Origin: Actinoplanes utahensis
GTDB taxonomy: Bacteria; Actinomycetota; Actinomycetes; Mycobacteriales; Micromonosporaceae
DNA length: 64,000 bases
Reading direction: 5' to 3'
Assembly: GCF_016862455.1 (NCBI RefSeq)
Contig: NZ_BOMZ01000033.1
Location: 1 to 64,000, forward strand
Under the pieces are notes generated by a model. The model did no database searches and was not told the DNA's origin. It worked only from the letters and a program-made list of their open reading frames with translations. Positions 47,504 to 55,866 of the stretch are shown piece after piece; the first letter of the stretch is position 1; each line of letters starts with the position of its first letter. Both the position numbers and the translations under genes were made by a program.

Positions 47504-47876
47504 GCAGCGGCGGCAGCGCCGCCACGATCGGGACGTCGGCGGGCAGCCAGGGAACGCTGTCCAACTGGTCCACGGTCAGCCAGCGCATGGAGCGGTGCTC
47601 CAGCGCCTCCGGGACGTCGCCGTCGAGCAACTCGACGCCGTAGACCCGGAGCACGGCTCGGCCGTGGGCCAGCGGCACGTCGGGGCCGACCCGGTCCCCG
47701 ACCGCGACGCGGACGCCCAACTCCTCCCGGCACTCCCGGGCCAGCGCCTGCCGCTCGGTCTCCCCCGGCTCGACCTTGCCGCCCGGGAACTCCCATCGCC
47801 CGGCTGCCTCCGGCGGACTGCTGCGCTCGCAGGCCAGAACCCGGCCAGCGGTGATGATCACAGCCGCCACGATCAC
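47493..47876 (-). CDS. NUDIX hydrolase (MutT/CTP pyrophosphohydrolase-like)
   Basis: 127 residues from GTG 47874-47876; in-frame ATGs at 47916-47918 and 47943-47945 would add 14-23 residues without conserved sequence. The NUDIX box is complete: GGKVEPGETERQALARECREELGV. The start VIVAAVIITAGRVLACERSS and GRWEFPGG are typical of MutT-like nucleotide sanitising enzymes. Divergent from the pterin dehydratase-like gene; convergent with the alcohol dehydrogenase, overlapping by 11 bases. Confidence 0.87.
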   Translation of the reverse strand: MIVAAVIITAGRVLACERSSPPEAAGRWEFPGGKVEPGETERQALARECREELGVRVAVGDRVGPDVPLAHGRAVLRVYGVELLDGDVPEALEHRSMRWLTVDQLDSVPWLPADVPIVAALPPLLRG

Positions 47877-47916
47877 CCTGGGTGATGGCGATGGTTTGAC
47901 GTATTGTTCGGGCCGC

Positions 47917-47935
47917 ATGAGATCCAAGATCTCAT
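47917..47935. promoter_or_regulatory. 19-bp perfect palindrome between divergent genes
   Basis: ATGAGATC-CAA-GATCTCAT lies between the NUDIX and pterin dehydratase-like genes, over the latter's candidate start ATG 47934. It is a candidate operator for one or both. Confidence 0.5.
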
Positions 47936-48416
47936 GAAACTCCACCGTTCAGGTTGCCCGCTGGTGCCCCGATCGTCACGCAAACACGGATATGTGGGCG
48001 TGGACACCAGTGACCGGACGGACGAAACTGTGGTCACCGACCATGACGACACGGCGACAGTTCGGCCACAAGCCGGCAACGACGCCAAGGGGGGTGCGGC
48101 AGTGCGGGCCAGAAGACGCCGGAACTCCGGCTCGGATTATCTCAGCGACGCCTTGGAGCTGTTGAGCGGCTGGACCCGCGACGGTGTTCAGTTGCGCCGG
48201 GAGCTGCCGTGTGACGACAGTCAGCACGCCGCCTTGACCGAGCGCATCAAGGTGGCCGCGGACACGCTTCACATACGTCCGACCATTGTGCGGCGCGACG
48301 GTCACACTCAGATCTGTCTCGGCCCGCCGGACGGAACGACCATCACCGACGGTGAGGTCACGCTGGCGGCACGCATCGAGGATTTCTATCGCACCGTCGT
48401 CGGAACCCCGCAGTAG
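47934..48416 (+). CDS. Pterin-4a-carbinolamine dehydratase-like protein
   Basis: 160 residues if read from ATG 47934; GTG 48000 would give 138. The N-terminal 75 residues are charged and unrecognised. The C-terminal 85 (LELLSGWTRDGVQLRRELPCDDSQHAALTERI..., ending GEVTLAARIEDFYRTVV) has the alpha-beta plan of the PCD/DCoH fold. Typical catalytic HHP is not evident: the helix carries DDSQH and HIRPTIV instead, so activity is doubtful. These divergent forms are common in Micromonosporaceae-like genomes. Confidence 0.6.
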   Translation: MKLHRSGCPLVPRSSRKHGYVGVDTSDRTDETVVTDHDDTATVRPQAGNDAKGGAAVRARRRRNSGSDYLSDALELLSGWTRDGVQLRRELPCDDSQHAALTERIKVAADTLHIRPTIVRRDGHTQICLGPPDGTTITDGEVTLAARIEDFYRTVVGTPQ

Positions 48417-48437
48417 GCGCCGACTACGCTGCGCCGC

Positions 48438-48800
48438 ATGACTGACGTGGTGTACGACGACAAGGGTCAGCTCGAGCAGATCCAGAGCGGTCTGCTGGAG
48501 GGCGAGCGGATCATCGCGGTCTATGACGCGATCGGCGCCGGGACCGGCTTCATCGGCCTCACCGACCGGCGGATCATCATCCAGGACCGGTCCTACGTGG
48601 GCAAACGGTTCGCGATCACCAGTATTCCGTACGCCAAGGTGAGCAGCGTCAGTGTGATCAGCAACAAGAGCTGGGCCGGGCAGTTCTTCTCGTCCGGCAC
48701 GATCGGCATCACCGTCGGCACCCACACCTACGAGATCGAGTTCCGCGGGTCGGACAAGGCGCACCGGGTCCACAACGTGATCCTGGCCCACGCCTCCTGA
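48438..48800 (+). CDS. Bacterial PH-domain protein
   Basis: 120 residues from ATG 48438, with TACGCT seven bases ahead, so leaderless. A small beta-barrel pleckstrin-homology-like protein: GEIIAVYDAIGAGTGFIGLTDRRIIIQD is typical (here LEGERIIAVYD..., LTDRRIIIQD), followed by SIPYAKVSSVSV and GTHTYEIEF. Cytosolic, no membrane helix. Role unknown. Convergent with the next gene, one base apart. Confidence 0.82.
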   Translation: MTDVVYDDKGQLEQIQSGLLEGERIIAVYDAIGAGTGFIGLTDRRIIIQDRSYVGKRFAITSIPYAKVSSVSVISNKSWAGQFFSSGTIGITVGTHTYEIEFRGSDKAHRVHNVILAHAS

Positions 48801-48801
48801 C

Positions 48802-49695
48802 TCAGGACTGGGTGAGGTCCCAGACGTAGCGCCGGCCGGCGGGTTTCTCGTCCTGCCAGACGACCTCCCAACGGCCGCGCGCGTCCCGTTCCGGCTCGCT
48901 GATCCGGCCGTACCCCTGCCGCTCCTTGACGCTCGGCGGCTGATCGCCGTCCGGGAAGCTGAAGGTGATCTGGAACCGGGTGAACGCGGACGGCGTGCCG
49001 CTCGCGGTGGGCAGCCGGTCCTCCCAGACGAGCTGGTCCCAGCCGCGTTCGCGCAGCGGGCGCCACAGCCCGACCGGCCGGTACTCGAGCTGCCACTCGG
49101 TCGGCGTCGCCATCGCCGGATCGAAGATCAGCCACACCCGCAGCAGCCGGCTCTCCTCCAGCGGCAGCGCGGTGATGGTGCCGCCGACCGGCCGCAACGT
49201 CTTGAACGAGATCTCGTCGAGCCGGGCCAGCCGATCGGTGTGGGTCGGCACGATCGGCCGTACGGTCCGGTGGGTGACCAGGGGCTCCGGGGTGGTGACC
49301 CGCTTCTCCACGAACCGGTCGCCGTCGTCGTCGGAGCCGATCACGACGAGCACTTCGAGGGTCTCGGAGAACAGTGGCTTCTCGCGGTCGCTGATGCGCT
49401 GGATGGCGTCCCGGTAGAGCCGGTGACCGGCCTGCTGCATGGCGAGCAACTCGGTCACGTCCTTCAGGTCCGTCTTCAGCTCCCGGATCTTGAGGACGAA
49501 GACGATCTGCCACAGGCGGACCACGAAGTAGAGCAGGCAGGCCAGGAAGACGGCGGTCAGCACCCACTGGCCGACCGGGGTGGGGATCTCGGTGAGCTGC
49601 GCGACGCCCGATGCCAGACCGATGAGCACGACCGAGACGTTCAGGGTGCCCCTGAACAGGGTTTGATACTTCGACGGAGTCTCCGGCATCGTCAT
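48802..49695 (-). CDS. Membrane protein of unknown function
   Basis: 297 residues. Two hydrophobic segments at about residues 16-36 and 43-66 near the N-terminus; the remaining 230 residues are soluble, with a charged helix (KIRELKTDLKDVTELLAMQQ) and beta-rich C-terminus containing many Trp/Arg (RPVGLWRPLRERGWDQLVW). Family not recognised. Start ATG 49693-49695 (MTMPETPSK). Confidence 0.72.
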   Translation of the reverse strand: MTMPETPSKYQTLFRGTLNVSVVLIGLASGVAQLTEIPTPVGQWVLTAVFLACLLYFVVRLWQIVFVLKIRELKTDLKDVTELLAMQQAGHRLYRDAIQRISDREKPLFSETLEVLVVIGSDDDGDRFVEKRVTTPEPLVTHRTVRPIVPTHTDRLARLDEISFKTLRPVGGTITALPLEESRLLRVWLIFDPAMATPTEWQLEYRPVGLWRPLRERGWDQLVWEDRLPTASGTPSAFTRFQITFSFPDGDQPPSVKERQGYGRISEPERDARGRWEVVWQDEKPAGRRYVWDLTQS

Positions 49696-49807
49696 AATGA
49701 TGGCGAAAGATGCCTTAACGACAAATCCTCATAAAGAGTGACTGGCCACGGGACGGGACGCCTGATCGCCCGATGTCCAGTGACCGATCAGGGGAACGAC
49801 CATGCCA

Positions 49808-49957
49808 GTCCGGGCCACCCCGGACGGTTACCCACGAGTAACCATTGCTCGCCGTTTCCGGGGCGACGCATGCTACCCACAGTCCCGACCGCAATCAGGC
49901 ACTTCGATCCCAGGTTCTGTCTCGCCGCAGCCCCGCGGAATCCACGAGACAGAACCT
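49808..49957 (+). ncRNA. Candidate structured leader with stacked hairpins
   Basis: Three perfect stems: GTCCGGG-CCAC-CCCGGAC (49808-49825), GGTTAC-CCACGA-GTAACC (49826-49843) and AGGTTCTGTCTCG (49912-49924) / CGAGACAGAACCT (49945-49957), the last with an inner CCGC/GCGG. A weaker TCGCC/GGCGA lies between. The last stem ends seven bases before the ribosome site of the 68-residue membrane protein. Not matched to a named class. Confidence 0.45.
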
Positions 49958-49978
49958 CAACCCCGGAGGCGATCACCG

Positions 49979-50185
49979 GTGCTGACCCATCTGCAACGAC
50001 CGTTGACTCGGAGACACCGGGCCGAATTCTTCGGCTCCGACCTCGATCCGGTCCCGGCGGCAGGTGCGGGTGAGGGTGGCCAGCCGCGCCGCCGCAGGCT
50101 CTTGATCAGCCACAACGCCATCTTCGTGGTGGCTATGCTGCTCTCCGCGGTGCTGGTCGGTCTCGCCACGGTGGCCCTGCATTAG
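49979..50185 (+). CDS. Small single-pass membrane protein, 68 residues
   Basis: Starts at GTG 49979 with GGAGG at 49965-49969. N-terminal half is basic (LTHLQRPLTRRHRAEFFGSDLD, QPRRRRLLISH), followed by one hydrophobic helix (about 48-66, NAIFVVAMLLSAVLVGLATVAL) at the C-terminus, a tail-anchored layout. I do not recognise the family. Longer in-frame upstream starts run into the hairpins. The hairpin-rich leader suggests regulated translation. Confidence 0.6.
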   Translation: MLTHLQRPLTRRHRAEFFGSDLDPVPAAGAGEGGQPRRRRLLISHNAIFVVAMLLSAVLVGLATVALH

Positions 50186-50322
50186 GCACCCCGGCGAGAC
50201 CACGCTCAGCTACCGCCTTCGCCGCCCTTGACGGACATGGCTCTCCTCACCCCGACGATGGACTCCGCAGTGACAACGGAGCCGGTGCCCTTCGAGTTGC
50301 GGACACCTATCCAGCCTAGGCT

Positions 50323-51078
50323 CTAGGCGGTGGGCCCCGAGGGCGAAGGCAGGACCCGGGTCGGCAGCGGCGTCTCGGTCACCGATCCGTCGTCGGCACG
50401 CGTGAGCTCGTACGCCAGAGGCCCCGGACGATCCGCGACCGCCTCGGACAGTGACGTGCCGCGATAGATCAGCCCCGCGCCGTCGTCGGTGGCGAAGCCA
50501 TCCGCCAGGGTCCCGTCACCGACCAGCCGGTGCATGGTCGGCCGGCGCCGTTCCTCGCTGTCGTAGTGCACCCCGTTGCTGTACGGCAGGAAGCCCAGCC
50601 CGTCGGTGAAGCCGCGCAGCTCGTACCCGAAGCTGTCGGTGCTGCCGCCGGTGTGCCAGCAGATCGAACCGGCCGACACACCGCTGAGCACCACTCCGGC
50701 CTGCCACGCCTCGTGCAGGATCTCGTCGAGGCCGTGCACCCGCCAGACCGCGCAGAGGTTCGCGACGCTGCCGCCGTCGACCCAGATCACGTCCTGGGCG
50801 AGCAGGTGGGCGCGGATGTCGTCGACGTTGGGCATCGGGAACAGCTGCAGGTGCGACATGGTGAACTCGGTGCCGGCGAACGCCGCGTAGTGGTATCCGA
50901 TCCGGGCCTCCGGGTCACCGGTGGCCTGGGTCAGCACGCAGATCCTCGGCGCCGTCGTGTTGTTCGCCAGCTCGGCGGCCAGATAGTGGATCGCGCCCGG
51001 GCGCATGGCCAGCGGGCTGACCTTGCTGCGGCGGAAGAAGGCGCTGGTGGCGAGGATGGTGGGAACGTCAGCGGTCAC
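50323..51078 (-). CDS. Peptidase E (S51 family)
   Basis: 251 residues, GTG 51076-51078 overlapping the upstream stop (GTGA). Class I glutamine-amidotransferase-like serine peptidase that cleaves Asp-X dipeptides or related peptides. Seen: IWVDGGSVANL and the nucleophile elbow LSGVSAGSICWH; His and Glu partners follow (DSFGYELRGF, GLGFLPYSNGVHY). Translated with the nucleotidyltransferase-like gene. Confidence 0.87.
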   Translation of the reverse strand: MTADVPTILATSAFFRRSKVSPLAMRPGAIHYLAAELANNTTAPRICVLTQATGDPEARIGYHYAAFAGTEFTMSHLQLFPMPNVDDIRAHLLAQDVIWVDGGSVANLCAVWRVHGLDEILHEAWQAGVVLSGVSAGSICWHTGGSTDSFGYELRGFTDGLGFLPYSNGVHYDSEERRRPTMHRLVGDGTLADGFATDDGAGLIYRGTSLSEAVADRPGPLAYELTRADDGSVTETPLPTRVLPSPSGPTA

Positions 51079-51908
51079 CGCAGCATCATCGCGCACGCGT
51101 CGGCCGTCTCGAGCACGAGATCCGCCGCCAGGTCGATCGCGGTGGCCAGCCGCAGCGGATCACCCTCGACCGCCGCGAACACCGCGTCGACCCGCGCCCG
51201 GAACCGCTCGGGCGCGCCGGGCAGCGCGCCGGCCGTGGCCACCGCGCCCTTCTCGTTGATCAGCCAGTGGCCGGCCGCGCCGTGCAGCGCGTGCGCCAGC
51301 ACCCCGGCCAGCCGGAACAGGCAACCGGCGATGTAGGCGCTGTCGCCCCGGGACACCGCCTTGCGCGCCAGCCCGATCAGGAAGTCGGCCTCCCACAGAC
51401 CGGCCACCAGGGCCTCGGACAGCGCCCGCGGATAGACCCGGACGCGGCGTTGCAGATCGGCCAGGTCCCCGCGCGGGTCGGCGAGGATGCGGGCCAGGGC
51501 CAGCTCACCGGGGTACGAGAAACCGGTCACGCCCAGCGGATGCCCGGCCTGGACGTGAAACGCGTATCGTCCCTGTTCCGCCTCCGACCAGCACTGCTCC
51601 ACCCGGTCCAGATCGCGGTAGAGCCAGTCGACCGCGCTCGCGCCGATGCGCAGCCAGCCGCCGCCGTCCACCCACGGCCCCCACTCGCCGACCCCGGTCA
51701 CGCCGGCGTCCGGCCCGGCGACCTCCCGGGCCAGCTCGCCGATCCGGCCGGTGTCCAGCGGCGCCCGGTAGTAGAGGCCCAGGTCGTAGTCGGACTCCTC
51801 GGTGTGGGTGCCGCGGGCCCGGCTGCCGCCCAGGACCACCCCGACGACGCCGGGAACGGTCAGCAGCCGGTGCGCGAGCTCGTCGAGGACGGAATCGGTC
51901 AGCGCCAT
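51075..51908 (-). CDS. Nucleotidyltransferase-domain protein
   Basis: 277 residues from ATG 51906-51908. Pol-beta-like nucleotidyltransferase: VVLGGSRARGTHTEESDYDLGLYY carries the GS...DxD metal motif. The C-terminal helical region is like aminoglycoside nucleotidyltransferases and HEPN/KNTase partners. The actual substrate (antibiotic, protein or tRNA) is unknown. Coupled to the peptidase E gene. Confidence 0.83.
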   Translation of the reverse strand: MALTDSVLDELAHRLLTVPGVVGVVLGGSRARGTHTEESDYDLGLYYRAPLDTGRIGELAREVAGPDAGVTGVGEWGPWVDGGGWLRIGASAVDWLYRDLDRVEQCWSEAEQGRYAFHVQAGHPLGVTGFSYPGELALARILADPRGDLADLQRRVRVYPRALSEALVAGLWEADFLIGLARKAVSRGDSAYIAGCLFRLAGVLAHALHGAAGHWLINEKGAVATAGALPGAPERFRARVDAVFAAVEGDPLRLATAIDLAADLVLETADACAMMLR

Positions 51909-51936
51909 GTCCCGATCTTGCCCGGCCGTGGCCGGA

Positions 51937-52821
51937 TCAGCACAGCTTCGCGGGTTCGAGCCGGAGCGCGTCCAGGCCCTCCGGCCCGAGCAGTTCCAGG
52001 TCCTCCTCGGCGATCAGGATCTCGCCGGACTCCTCGACCTTCGCGGGCTCGGCCGGCGCGGCATCCGCGCCGGGCGGGCACACCGCGGAACGGCCGAGCG
52101 GCACACACAGGTTGAGTGCCTGTTCACAGGCCGGGTCCAGGGCGGACTGGCGGCGGGCGCCGAGGGCCACCACCCGGTGCTGCGGCGGTTTCGTGACGTC
52201 GCTGCCGAGCAGCCGCCGCGCGGTCTGCCGGCCGTCGGTGAGCGTCACCAGGTACCGCGTCGTCTGCTCGCCGGGCATGCCGTCCACCTGGACCCGGCGC
52301 GTGCCGCGGGGCAGCGACGCGTCCCGCACCACCTGGGTGTGGAACGGGATGGGCCGGGTCTCCACATCGGTGCGGGTGGTGACCACCGGTGCGGCGGCCT
52401 GCTTGCGGGGGGCCGGCCCACCGGTCTTCTTCCCGGGGGTACGCACGGAGCGCGGCCCGGTCCGGTCGGCGCGCTCGTCGGCCACCCGGGCGCGGCTGAG
52501 CTGATCGGTCACCGGGGCGGTCCGGGCCGGCGGCGGCGGCGGCAGCGCCGGGACGGTGACGGCCGGCGCCGTGGTGTGGGCGTGCCGGCGGGGCAGCGGC
52601 TGAGCGGCGGCGGCGGCCCGGCTGACCACCTCCGGGTTCTCCTCCAGCATCGGGGCGCCGAGGTCCGGTTCGGCCGTGGCCTGCGCGGCGTCGTCGGCCC
52701 GTGGTCCGGTCATGGTGGCGACGCCGGCCACCCCACCGCCGACGACCACGAAGATCGCGCTCGCGCCGGCGGCCATCCGGACGCCGAACGGCAGTCGAGC
52801 CCACCAAGACTTTCGTGGCAT
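51937..52821 (-). CDS. Secreted or membrane-anchored G5-domain protein
   Basis: 294 residues from ATG 52819-52821. One membrane segment (about 15-38), a long Pro/Ala/Arg-rich linker (40-145), then a G5-like domain at 145-222 (TRTDVETRPIPFHTQVV, GEQTTRYLVTLTDGRQ) and a cysteine-containing acidic tail. G5 domains bind cell-wall sugars or metal ions in other actinobacterial surface proteins. An earlier in-frame start up to 52908 is possible but lacks a ribosome site. Confidence 0.75.
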   Translation of the reverse strand: MPRKSWWARLPFGVRMAAGASAIFVVVGGGVAGVATMTGPRADDAAQATAEPDLGAPMLEENPEVVSRAAAAAQPLPRRHAHTTAPAVTVPALPPPPPARTAPVTDQLSRARVADERADRTGPRSVRTPGKKTGGPAPRKQAAAPVVTTRTDVETRPIPFHTQVVRDASLPRGTRRVQVDGMPGEQTTRYLVTLTDGRQTARRLLGSDVTKPPQHRVVALGARRQSALDPACEQALNLCVPLGRSAVCPPGADAAPAEPAKVEESGEILIAEEDLELLGPEGLDALRLEPAKLC

Positions 52822-53020
52822 TTCGAGCAGACGCTGCAAAGAGGCACTAGTTGTCTGGTTTTGCACCAAAACATTGTGACTTCTGCCCTCTCGAAGGTAA
52901 ACGACCACTTGTCACCCGAAATGCTGACCACCGCGCCCCACGACGGTCTTCACGCGTTGCCCCGGCGAGGCGCAAACTCGACAGCCGGTGGGGCTGCGCG
53001 GCGGTCGTACGATCAACGGC

Positions 53021-53473
53021 ATGGCCGCACCACCCGCTCCACTGAGCCCCGACGAGGAGGCGGTGATGCGTGCGCTCGGCCGGTTCCTGCTGGTCATGCC
53101 CCGTGCGCTGGACGCCGACCTGACCCGCGAGCAACGCATGTCCGCCAGCGAGTACGCGGTGCTGCGCCACCTCTCCGAGACACCCGGCCATCTCCTCCGG
53201 ATGAGTGAACTCGCCACGGCGTGTGACATGTCACTGAGCGGCATGACCCGGCTCGCCGCGAAACTCGAGTCGCTCGGGCTCCTCCGCCGGATCCGCTGCG
53301 CCGAGGACGCCCGCGGCGCCAACGCCGTCCTCACCGACAAAGGCATGGAACGGCTGCGCGAAGCCTGGCCCACCCACCTCGCCAGCGTCCGCCGGCACAT
53401 CTTCGACCACCTCGGCGACCTCGATCTCCAGCGCCTGGCGGCCGCGTTCAACGCGATGACCCGGGACACCTGA
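53021..53473 (+). CDS. MarR-family regulator
   Basis: 150 residues from ATG 53021, leaderless after TACGAT (53008-53013) and seven bases. Winged helix in the middle (MSASEYAVLRHLSETPGHLLRMSELATACDMSLSGMTRLAAKLESLGLLRRIRCAEDARG), flanked by the dimerisation helices. Target unknown; the divergent G5 gene is a candidate, and the next gene downstream is a PAP2-like membrane protein. Confidence 0.88.
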   Translation: MAAPPAPLSPDEEAVMRALGRFLLVMPRALDADLTREQRMSASEYAVLRHLSETPGHLLRMSELATACDMSLSGMTRLAAKLESLGLLRRIRCAEDARGANAVLTDKGMERLREAWPTHLASVRRHIFDHLGDLDLQRLAAAFNAMTRDT

Positions 53474-53529
53474 ACCGCCCGGACGGTCACCTCCCCGCTC
53501 CACCCTTCCCTGGTTGCGATGATGAAGGG

Positions 53530-54159
53530 GTGCTGAACACCACCCTCGACGAGGACCGCCCCGCCGCCTCCACCCCCGGAGTGCCCGACCGGATCGCGAT
53601 CGTCGTCTCGGAAGTGCTCGCGCCGGCGGTGCTGGTCGCGGTGCTGCTGCTCGTCGTCGGATGGCACGCCGGGGAGACGCCGGGGGTGTCCCGGTGGTGG
53701 GGGCTGCCGGGCGCGCTGTTCGCGGCGGTCATCCCGCTCGGCTATGTGCTGCACGGCGTACGCCGGGGCCGCCTCACCAACCACCACATCCCGGAACGCG
53801 CCGACCGCCGGATCCCGCTGCTGTTCGGCACCGCCTCCCTGGTCGCCGGGCTGCTCCTGCTGCTGGCCCTCGGCGCGCCGCGGGAGATCCTCGCCCTGCT
53901 CACCGCCGGCGGGGTCGGGCTGGCCGCGTTCGCGCTGGTCACACACTGGTGGAAGATGTCGATCCACGCCGGGGTCGCGTCCGGGACGGTCGTGGCGCTG
54001 ACCGCGGTGTACGGCGCCGTCGCGATGCTCGGCGTGCCGCTGGTGCTGCTCGGCTGCTGGGCCCGGGTCCGGCTCACCGCGCACACGCCCGCGCAGGTGG
54101 TCGTCGGCGCCCTGGTCGGCGCGGTCATCGCCGGCACCGTCTTTCCCGCCCTCCGCTGA
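53530..54159 (+). CDS. PAP2-like membrane phosphatase homologue
   Basis: 209 residues from GTG 53530 (AAGGGG just ahead). Six or so hydrophobic segments, with the PAP2-type active-site pieces WWKMSIHAGVASG (Ser/His) and RLTAHTPAQVVVGALVG (Arg/His) between the later helices. The K/R-x6-RP element is not obvious (ERADRRIPLLFG is the closest), so hydrolytic activity is uncertain. Lipid phosphate or undecaprenyl substrates are typical of the family. Confidence 0.75.
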   Translation: MLNTTLDEDRPAASTPGVPDRIAIVVSEVLAPAVLVAVLLLVVGWHAGETPGVSRWWGLPGALFAAVIPLGYVLHGVRRGRLTNHHIPERADRRIPLLFGTASLVAGLLLLLALGAPREILALLTAGGVGLAAFALVTHWWKMSIHAGVASGTVVALTAVYGAVAMLGVPLVLLGCWARVRLTAHTPAQVVVGALVGAVIAGTVFPALR

Positions 54160-54306
54160 CCCGTACCTCGCTTCGCCTTCCCTGCCCTCCCGCTGACCGA
54201 CTCCCACCTTCCGCTGGGCCAGCCTTCCGCTGACCCGCACCTCAGGCTGCGCTCTGCCTTTCCCACCCGGCCGGCCCACGCTCGGCGTGAATTCTCGGGA
54301 CGTGCG

Positions 54307-54894
54307 CTAGAGCAGGCCGTAGGCCGTCAGGGTGGCGTCGAGCATCCGCTCCTGGTCGGCGGCCGGGAAGGCGGCCGGGTCGGCGGCGGCATAGGCGCCC
54401 ATGCCCTCGGTCATCGCGATCAGGGCGAGGGCCGTGGTGGCGACGCGGTCGGGCGCCCAGTCCGGCGCGGCGGCCGCGGTGAGCCGTTCGACGCGTTCCC
54501 GCCAGAGCCGGTTGTTGCGCCGGTGCTCGGTGATCAGCTCCTCGTCGGCGACCGCCGCGGCGAGGAAGCCCGTCCACACCACCGCCTCCTGCCGGGTCGC
54601 CTCGTCAGGCGCCATCGACTGCTGCAGAACCGCCCGCAGCGCCGCCCGCGGGGTCGCCGCCGCCGATTCCAGCGCCTCGACCCGCTCCCGGGTGACCTGA
54701 TGGAGCAGGTGCCGGGCGTGCAGCAGGAGCGCCCGCCGGTTCGGGAACCGGTGCATGACCAGCCCGGTCGTGCACCCCGCCGCGGCCGCGACCGCCCGCA
54801 CGGTCAGCCGCTCCAGTCCCTGCTCGGCCAGCACGCTCCACACCGCCCGGGACAGCGTCTCCCCCTGCGCCGACCGATCCGCCGTCCGTGACAT
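54307..54894 (-). CDS. TetR-family regulator
   Basis: 195 residues from ATG 54892-54894 with GGGGAGG ahead. HTH region near residues 10-55 (ETLSRAVWSVLAEQGLERLTVRAVAAAAGCTTGLVMHRFPNRRALL). Divergent from the GNAT gene; two dyads that it likely binds lie in between, which would also repress its own gene. Confidence 0.87.
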   Translation of the reverse strand: MSRTADRSAQGETLSRAVWSVLAEQGLERLTVRAVAAAAGCTTGLVMHRFPNRRALLLHARHLLHQVTRERVEALESAAATPRAALRAVLQQSMAPDEATRQEAVVWTGFLAAAVADEELITEHRRNNRLWRERVERLTAAAAPDWAPDRVATTALALIAMTEGMGAYAAADPAAFPAADQERMLDATLTAYGLL

Positions 54895-54915
54895 GCGTCG
54901 CACCTCCCCTTTCCC

Positions 54916-54945
54916 GTAACGGATGTTACCGTAACGCCTGTTACG
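54916..54945. promoter_or_regulatory. Twin GTAAC-N4-GTTAC operators
   Basis: GTAAC-GGAT-GTTAC (54916-54929) and CGTAAC-GCCT-GTTACG (54930-54945) lie end to end, centres about 15 bp apart, between divergent TetR and GNAT genes. The second site ends 14 bases before the GNAT ATG, so binding would block its start. Confidence 0.72.
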
Positions 54946-54958
54946 AATGGAGGACGCC

Positions 54959-55447
54959 ATGACCTGGATCATCGAGTCCCGCCCCTGGGACGACCCCGCC
55001 GGCACCGCGCTCCGCACCGCCCAGCGCACCGAACTGGACGCCCGTTACGGCCACGGCGACCACGAGCCCGGCACCCCACCCTCCGGCGCCGACATCGACC
55101 TCTTCCTGGTCGCCACCCACCCGGCCACCGGCGAGCCGGTCGGCTGCGGAGCGCTGCGCCGCCTCGACGACTCGGCCGCCGAGATCAAACGGATGTACGT
55201 GGCGCCCGGCAGCCGCGGCTCCGGCGTCTCGACGGCGATCCTGCGCGCCCTGGAGGCGGCGGCCCTGGACCGGGGCTGGACCACGATCCGCCTGGAGACC
55301 GGCCCGGCCCAGCCGGACGCGATGCGCTTCTACGAGCGGGAGGGTTACCGCGAGATCCCGCTGTTCGGCGCCTACCTCGACTCCGACCTCTCGGTCTGTT
55401 ACGAGCGCACCCTTGTCGCTCACACGCCGGGAGCACTCTCGAGGTAG
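54959..55447 (+). CDS. GNAT acetyltransferase
   Basis: 162 residues from ATG 54959 with GGAGG at 54949-54953; an in-frame ATG at 54947 lies within the ribosome site. Seen: EIKRMYVAPGSRGSGVSTAILRALEAAA (acetyl-CoA loop RGSGVS) and RLETGPAQPDAMRFYEREGYREI. Substrate unknown. Under TetR control by position. Overlaps the end of the next gene by 28 bases on the other strand. Confidence 0.88.
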   Translation: MTWIIESRPWDDPAGTALRTAQRTELDARYGHGDHEPGTPPSGADIDLFLVATHPATGEPVGCGALRRLDDSAAEIKRMYVAPGSRGSGVSTAILRALEAAALDRGWTTIRLETGPAQPDAMRFYEREGYREIPLFGAYLDSDLSVCYERTLVAHTPGALSR

Positions 55448-55809
55448 TGGCCGGCGACGACGTGACCGAGAAGGGCGACGAGCGCAGCGGCGGCCACCCA
55501 GATCAGCACGGGATGCCGCCGCCTGATCCAGGCGCCGTAGACGATGAGAGCGATCCCCGCAGCGGCGGCGAGAGGGGCGCCCCACGGCCCGAGGATCCGC
55601 CCCGGCACCGAGCAGAAGTCGCTGTCCCCGCCGTCGCAGTTGCCCGACACCAACAGGGCCAGAAGGGCGAGGAACAGCCGGAACGCCAGCCACACCCCGA
55701 GCACGGCGACCGCCACCCCGGCCACCACGTTGTCCGGCCTGCTCCGCCGCGTCCGGGGCGCGGACGACGGATGCGCGTGCGGTGAGGGATGGTGTCCCGG
55801 CTCGGTCAT
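55420..55809 (-). CDS. Small membrane protein
   Basis: 129 residues from ATG 55807-55809. His/Pro-rich start, then three hydrophobic segments (about 28-54, 75-92, 97-118) with two cysteines (GNCDGG, DFCSVP) in the first loop. Family not recognised. Start set at MTEPGHHPSPH; upstream frame is antisense to the next gene. Confidence 0.65.
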   Translation of the reverse strand: MTEPGHHPSPHAHPSSAPRTRRSRPDNVVAGVAVAVLGVWLAFRLFLALLALLVSGNCDGGDSDFCSVPGRILGPWGAPLAAAAGIALIVYGAWIRRRHPVLIWVAAAALVALLGHVVAGHYLESAPGV

Positions 55810-55866
55810 GCCGAGACCGTACACACCCCCATCAATATCATCGCGTCCCGATGATGTAATCGCGGG

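Noticed and set aside
49738-49978. Cyclic di-AMP riboswitch before the small membrane protein
   Set aside because: Stems are strong but the conserved sequence blocks of that class are not visible.
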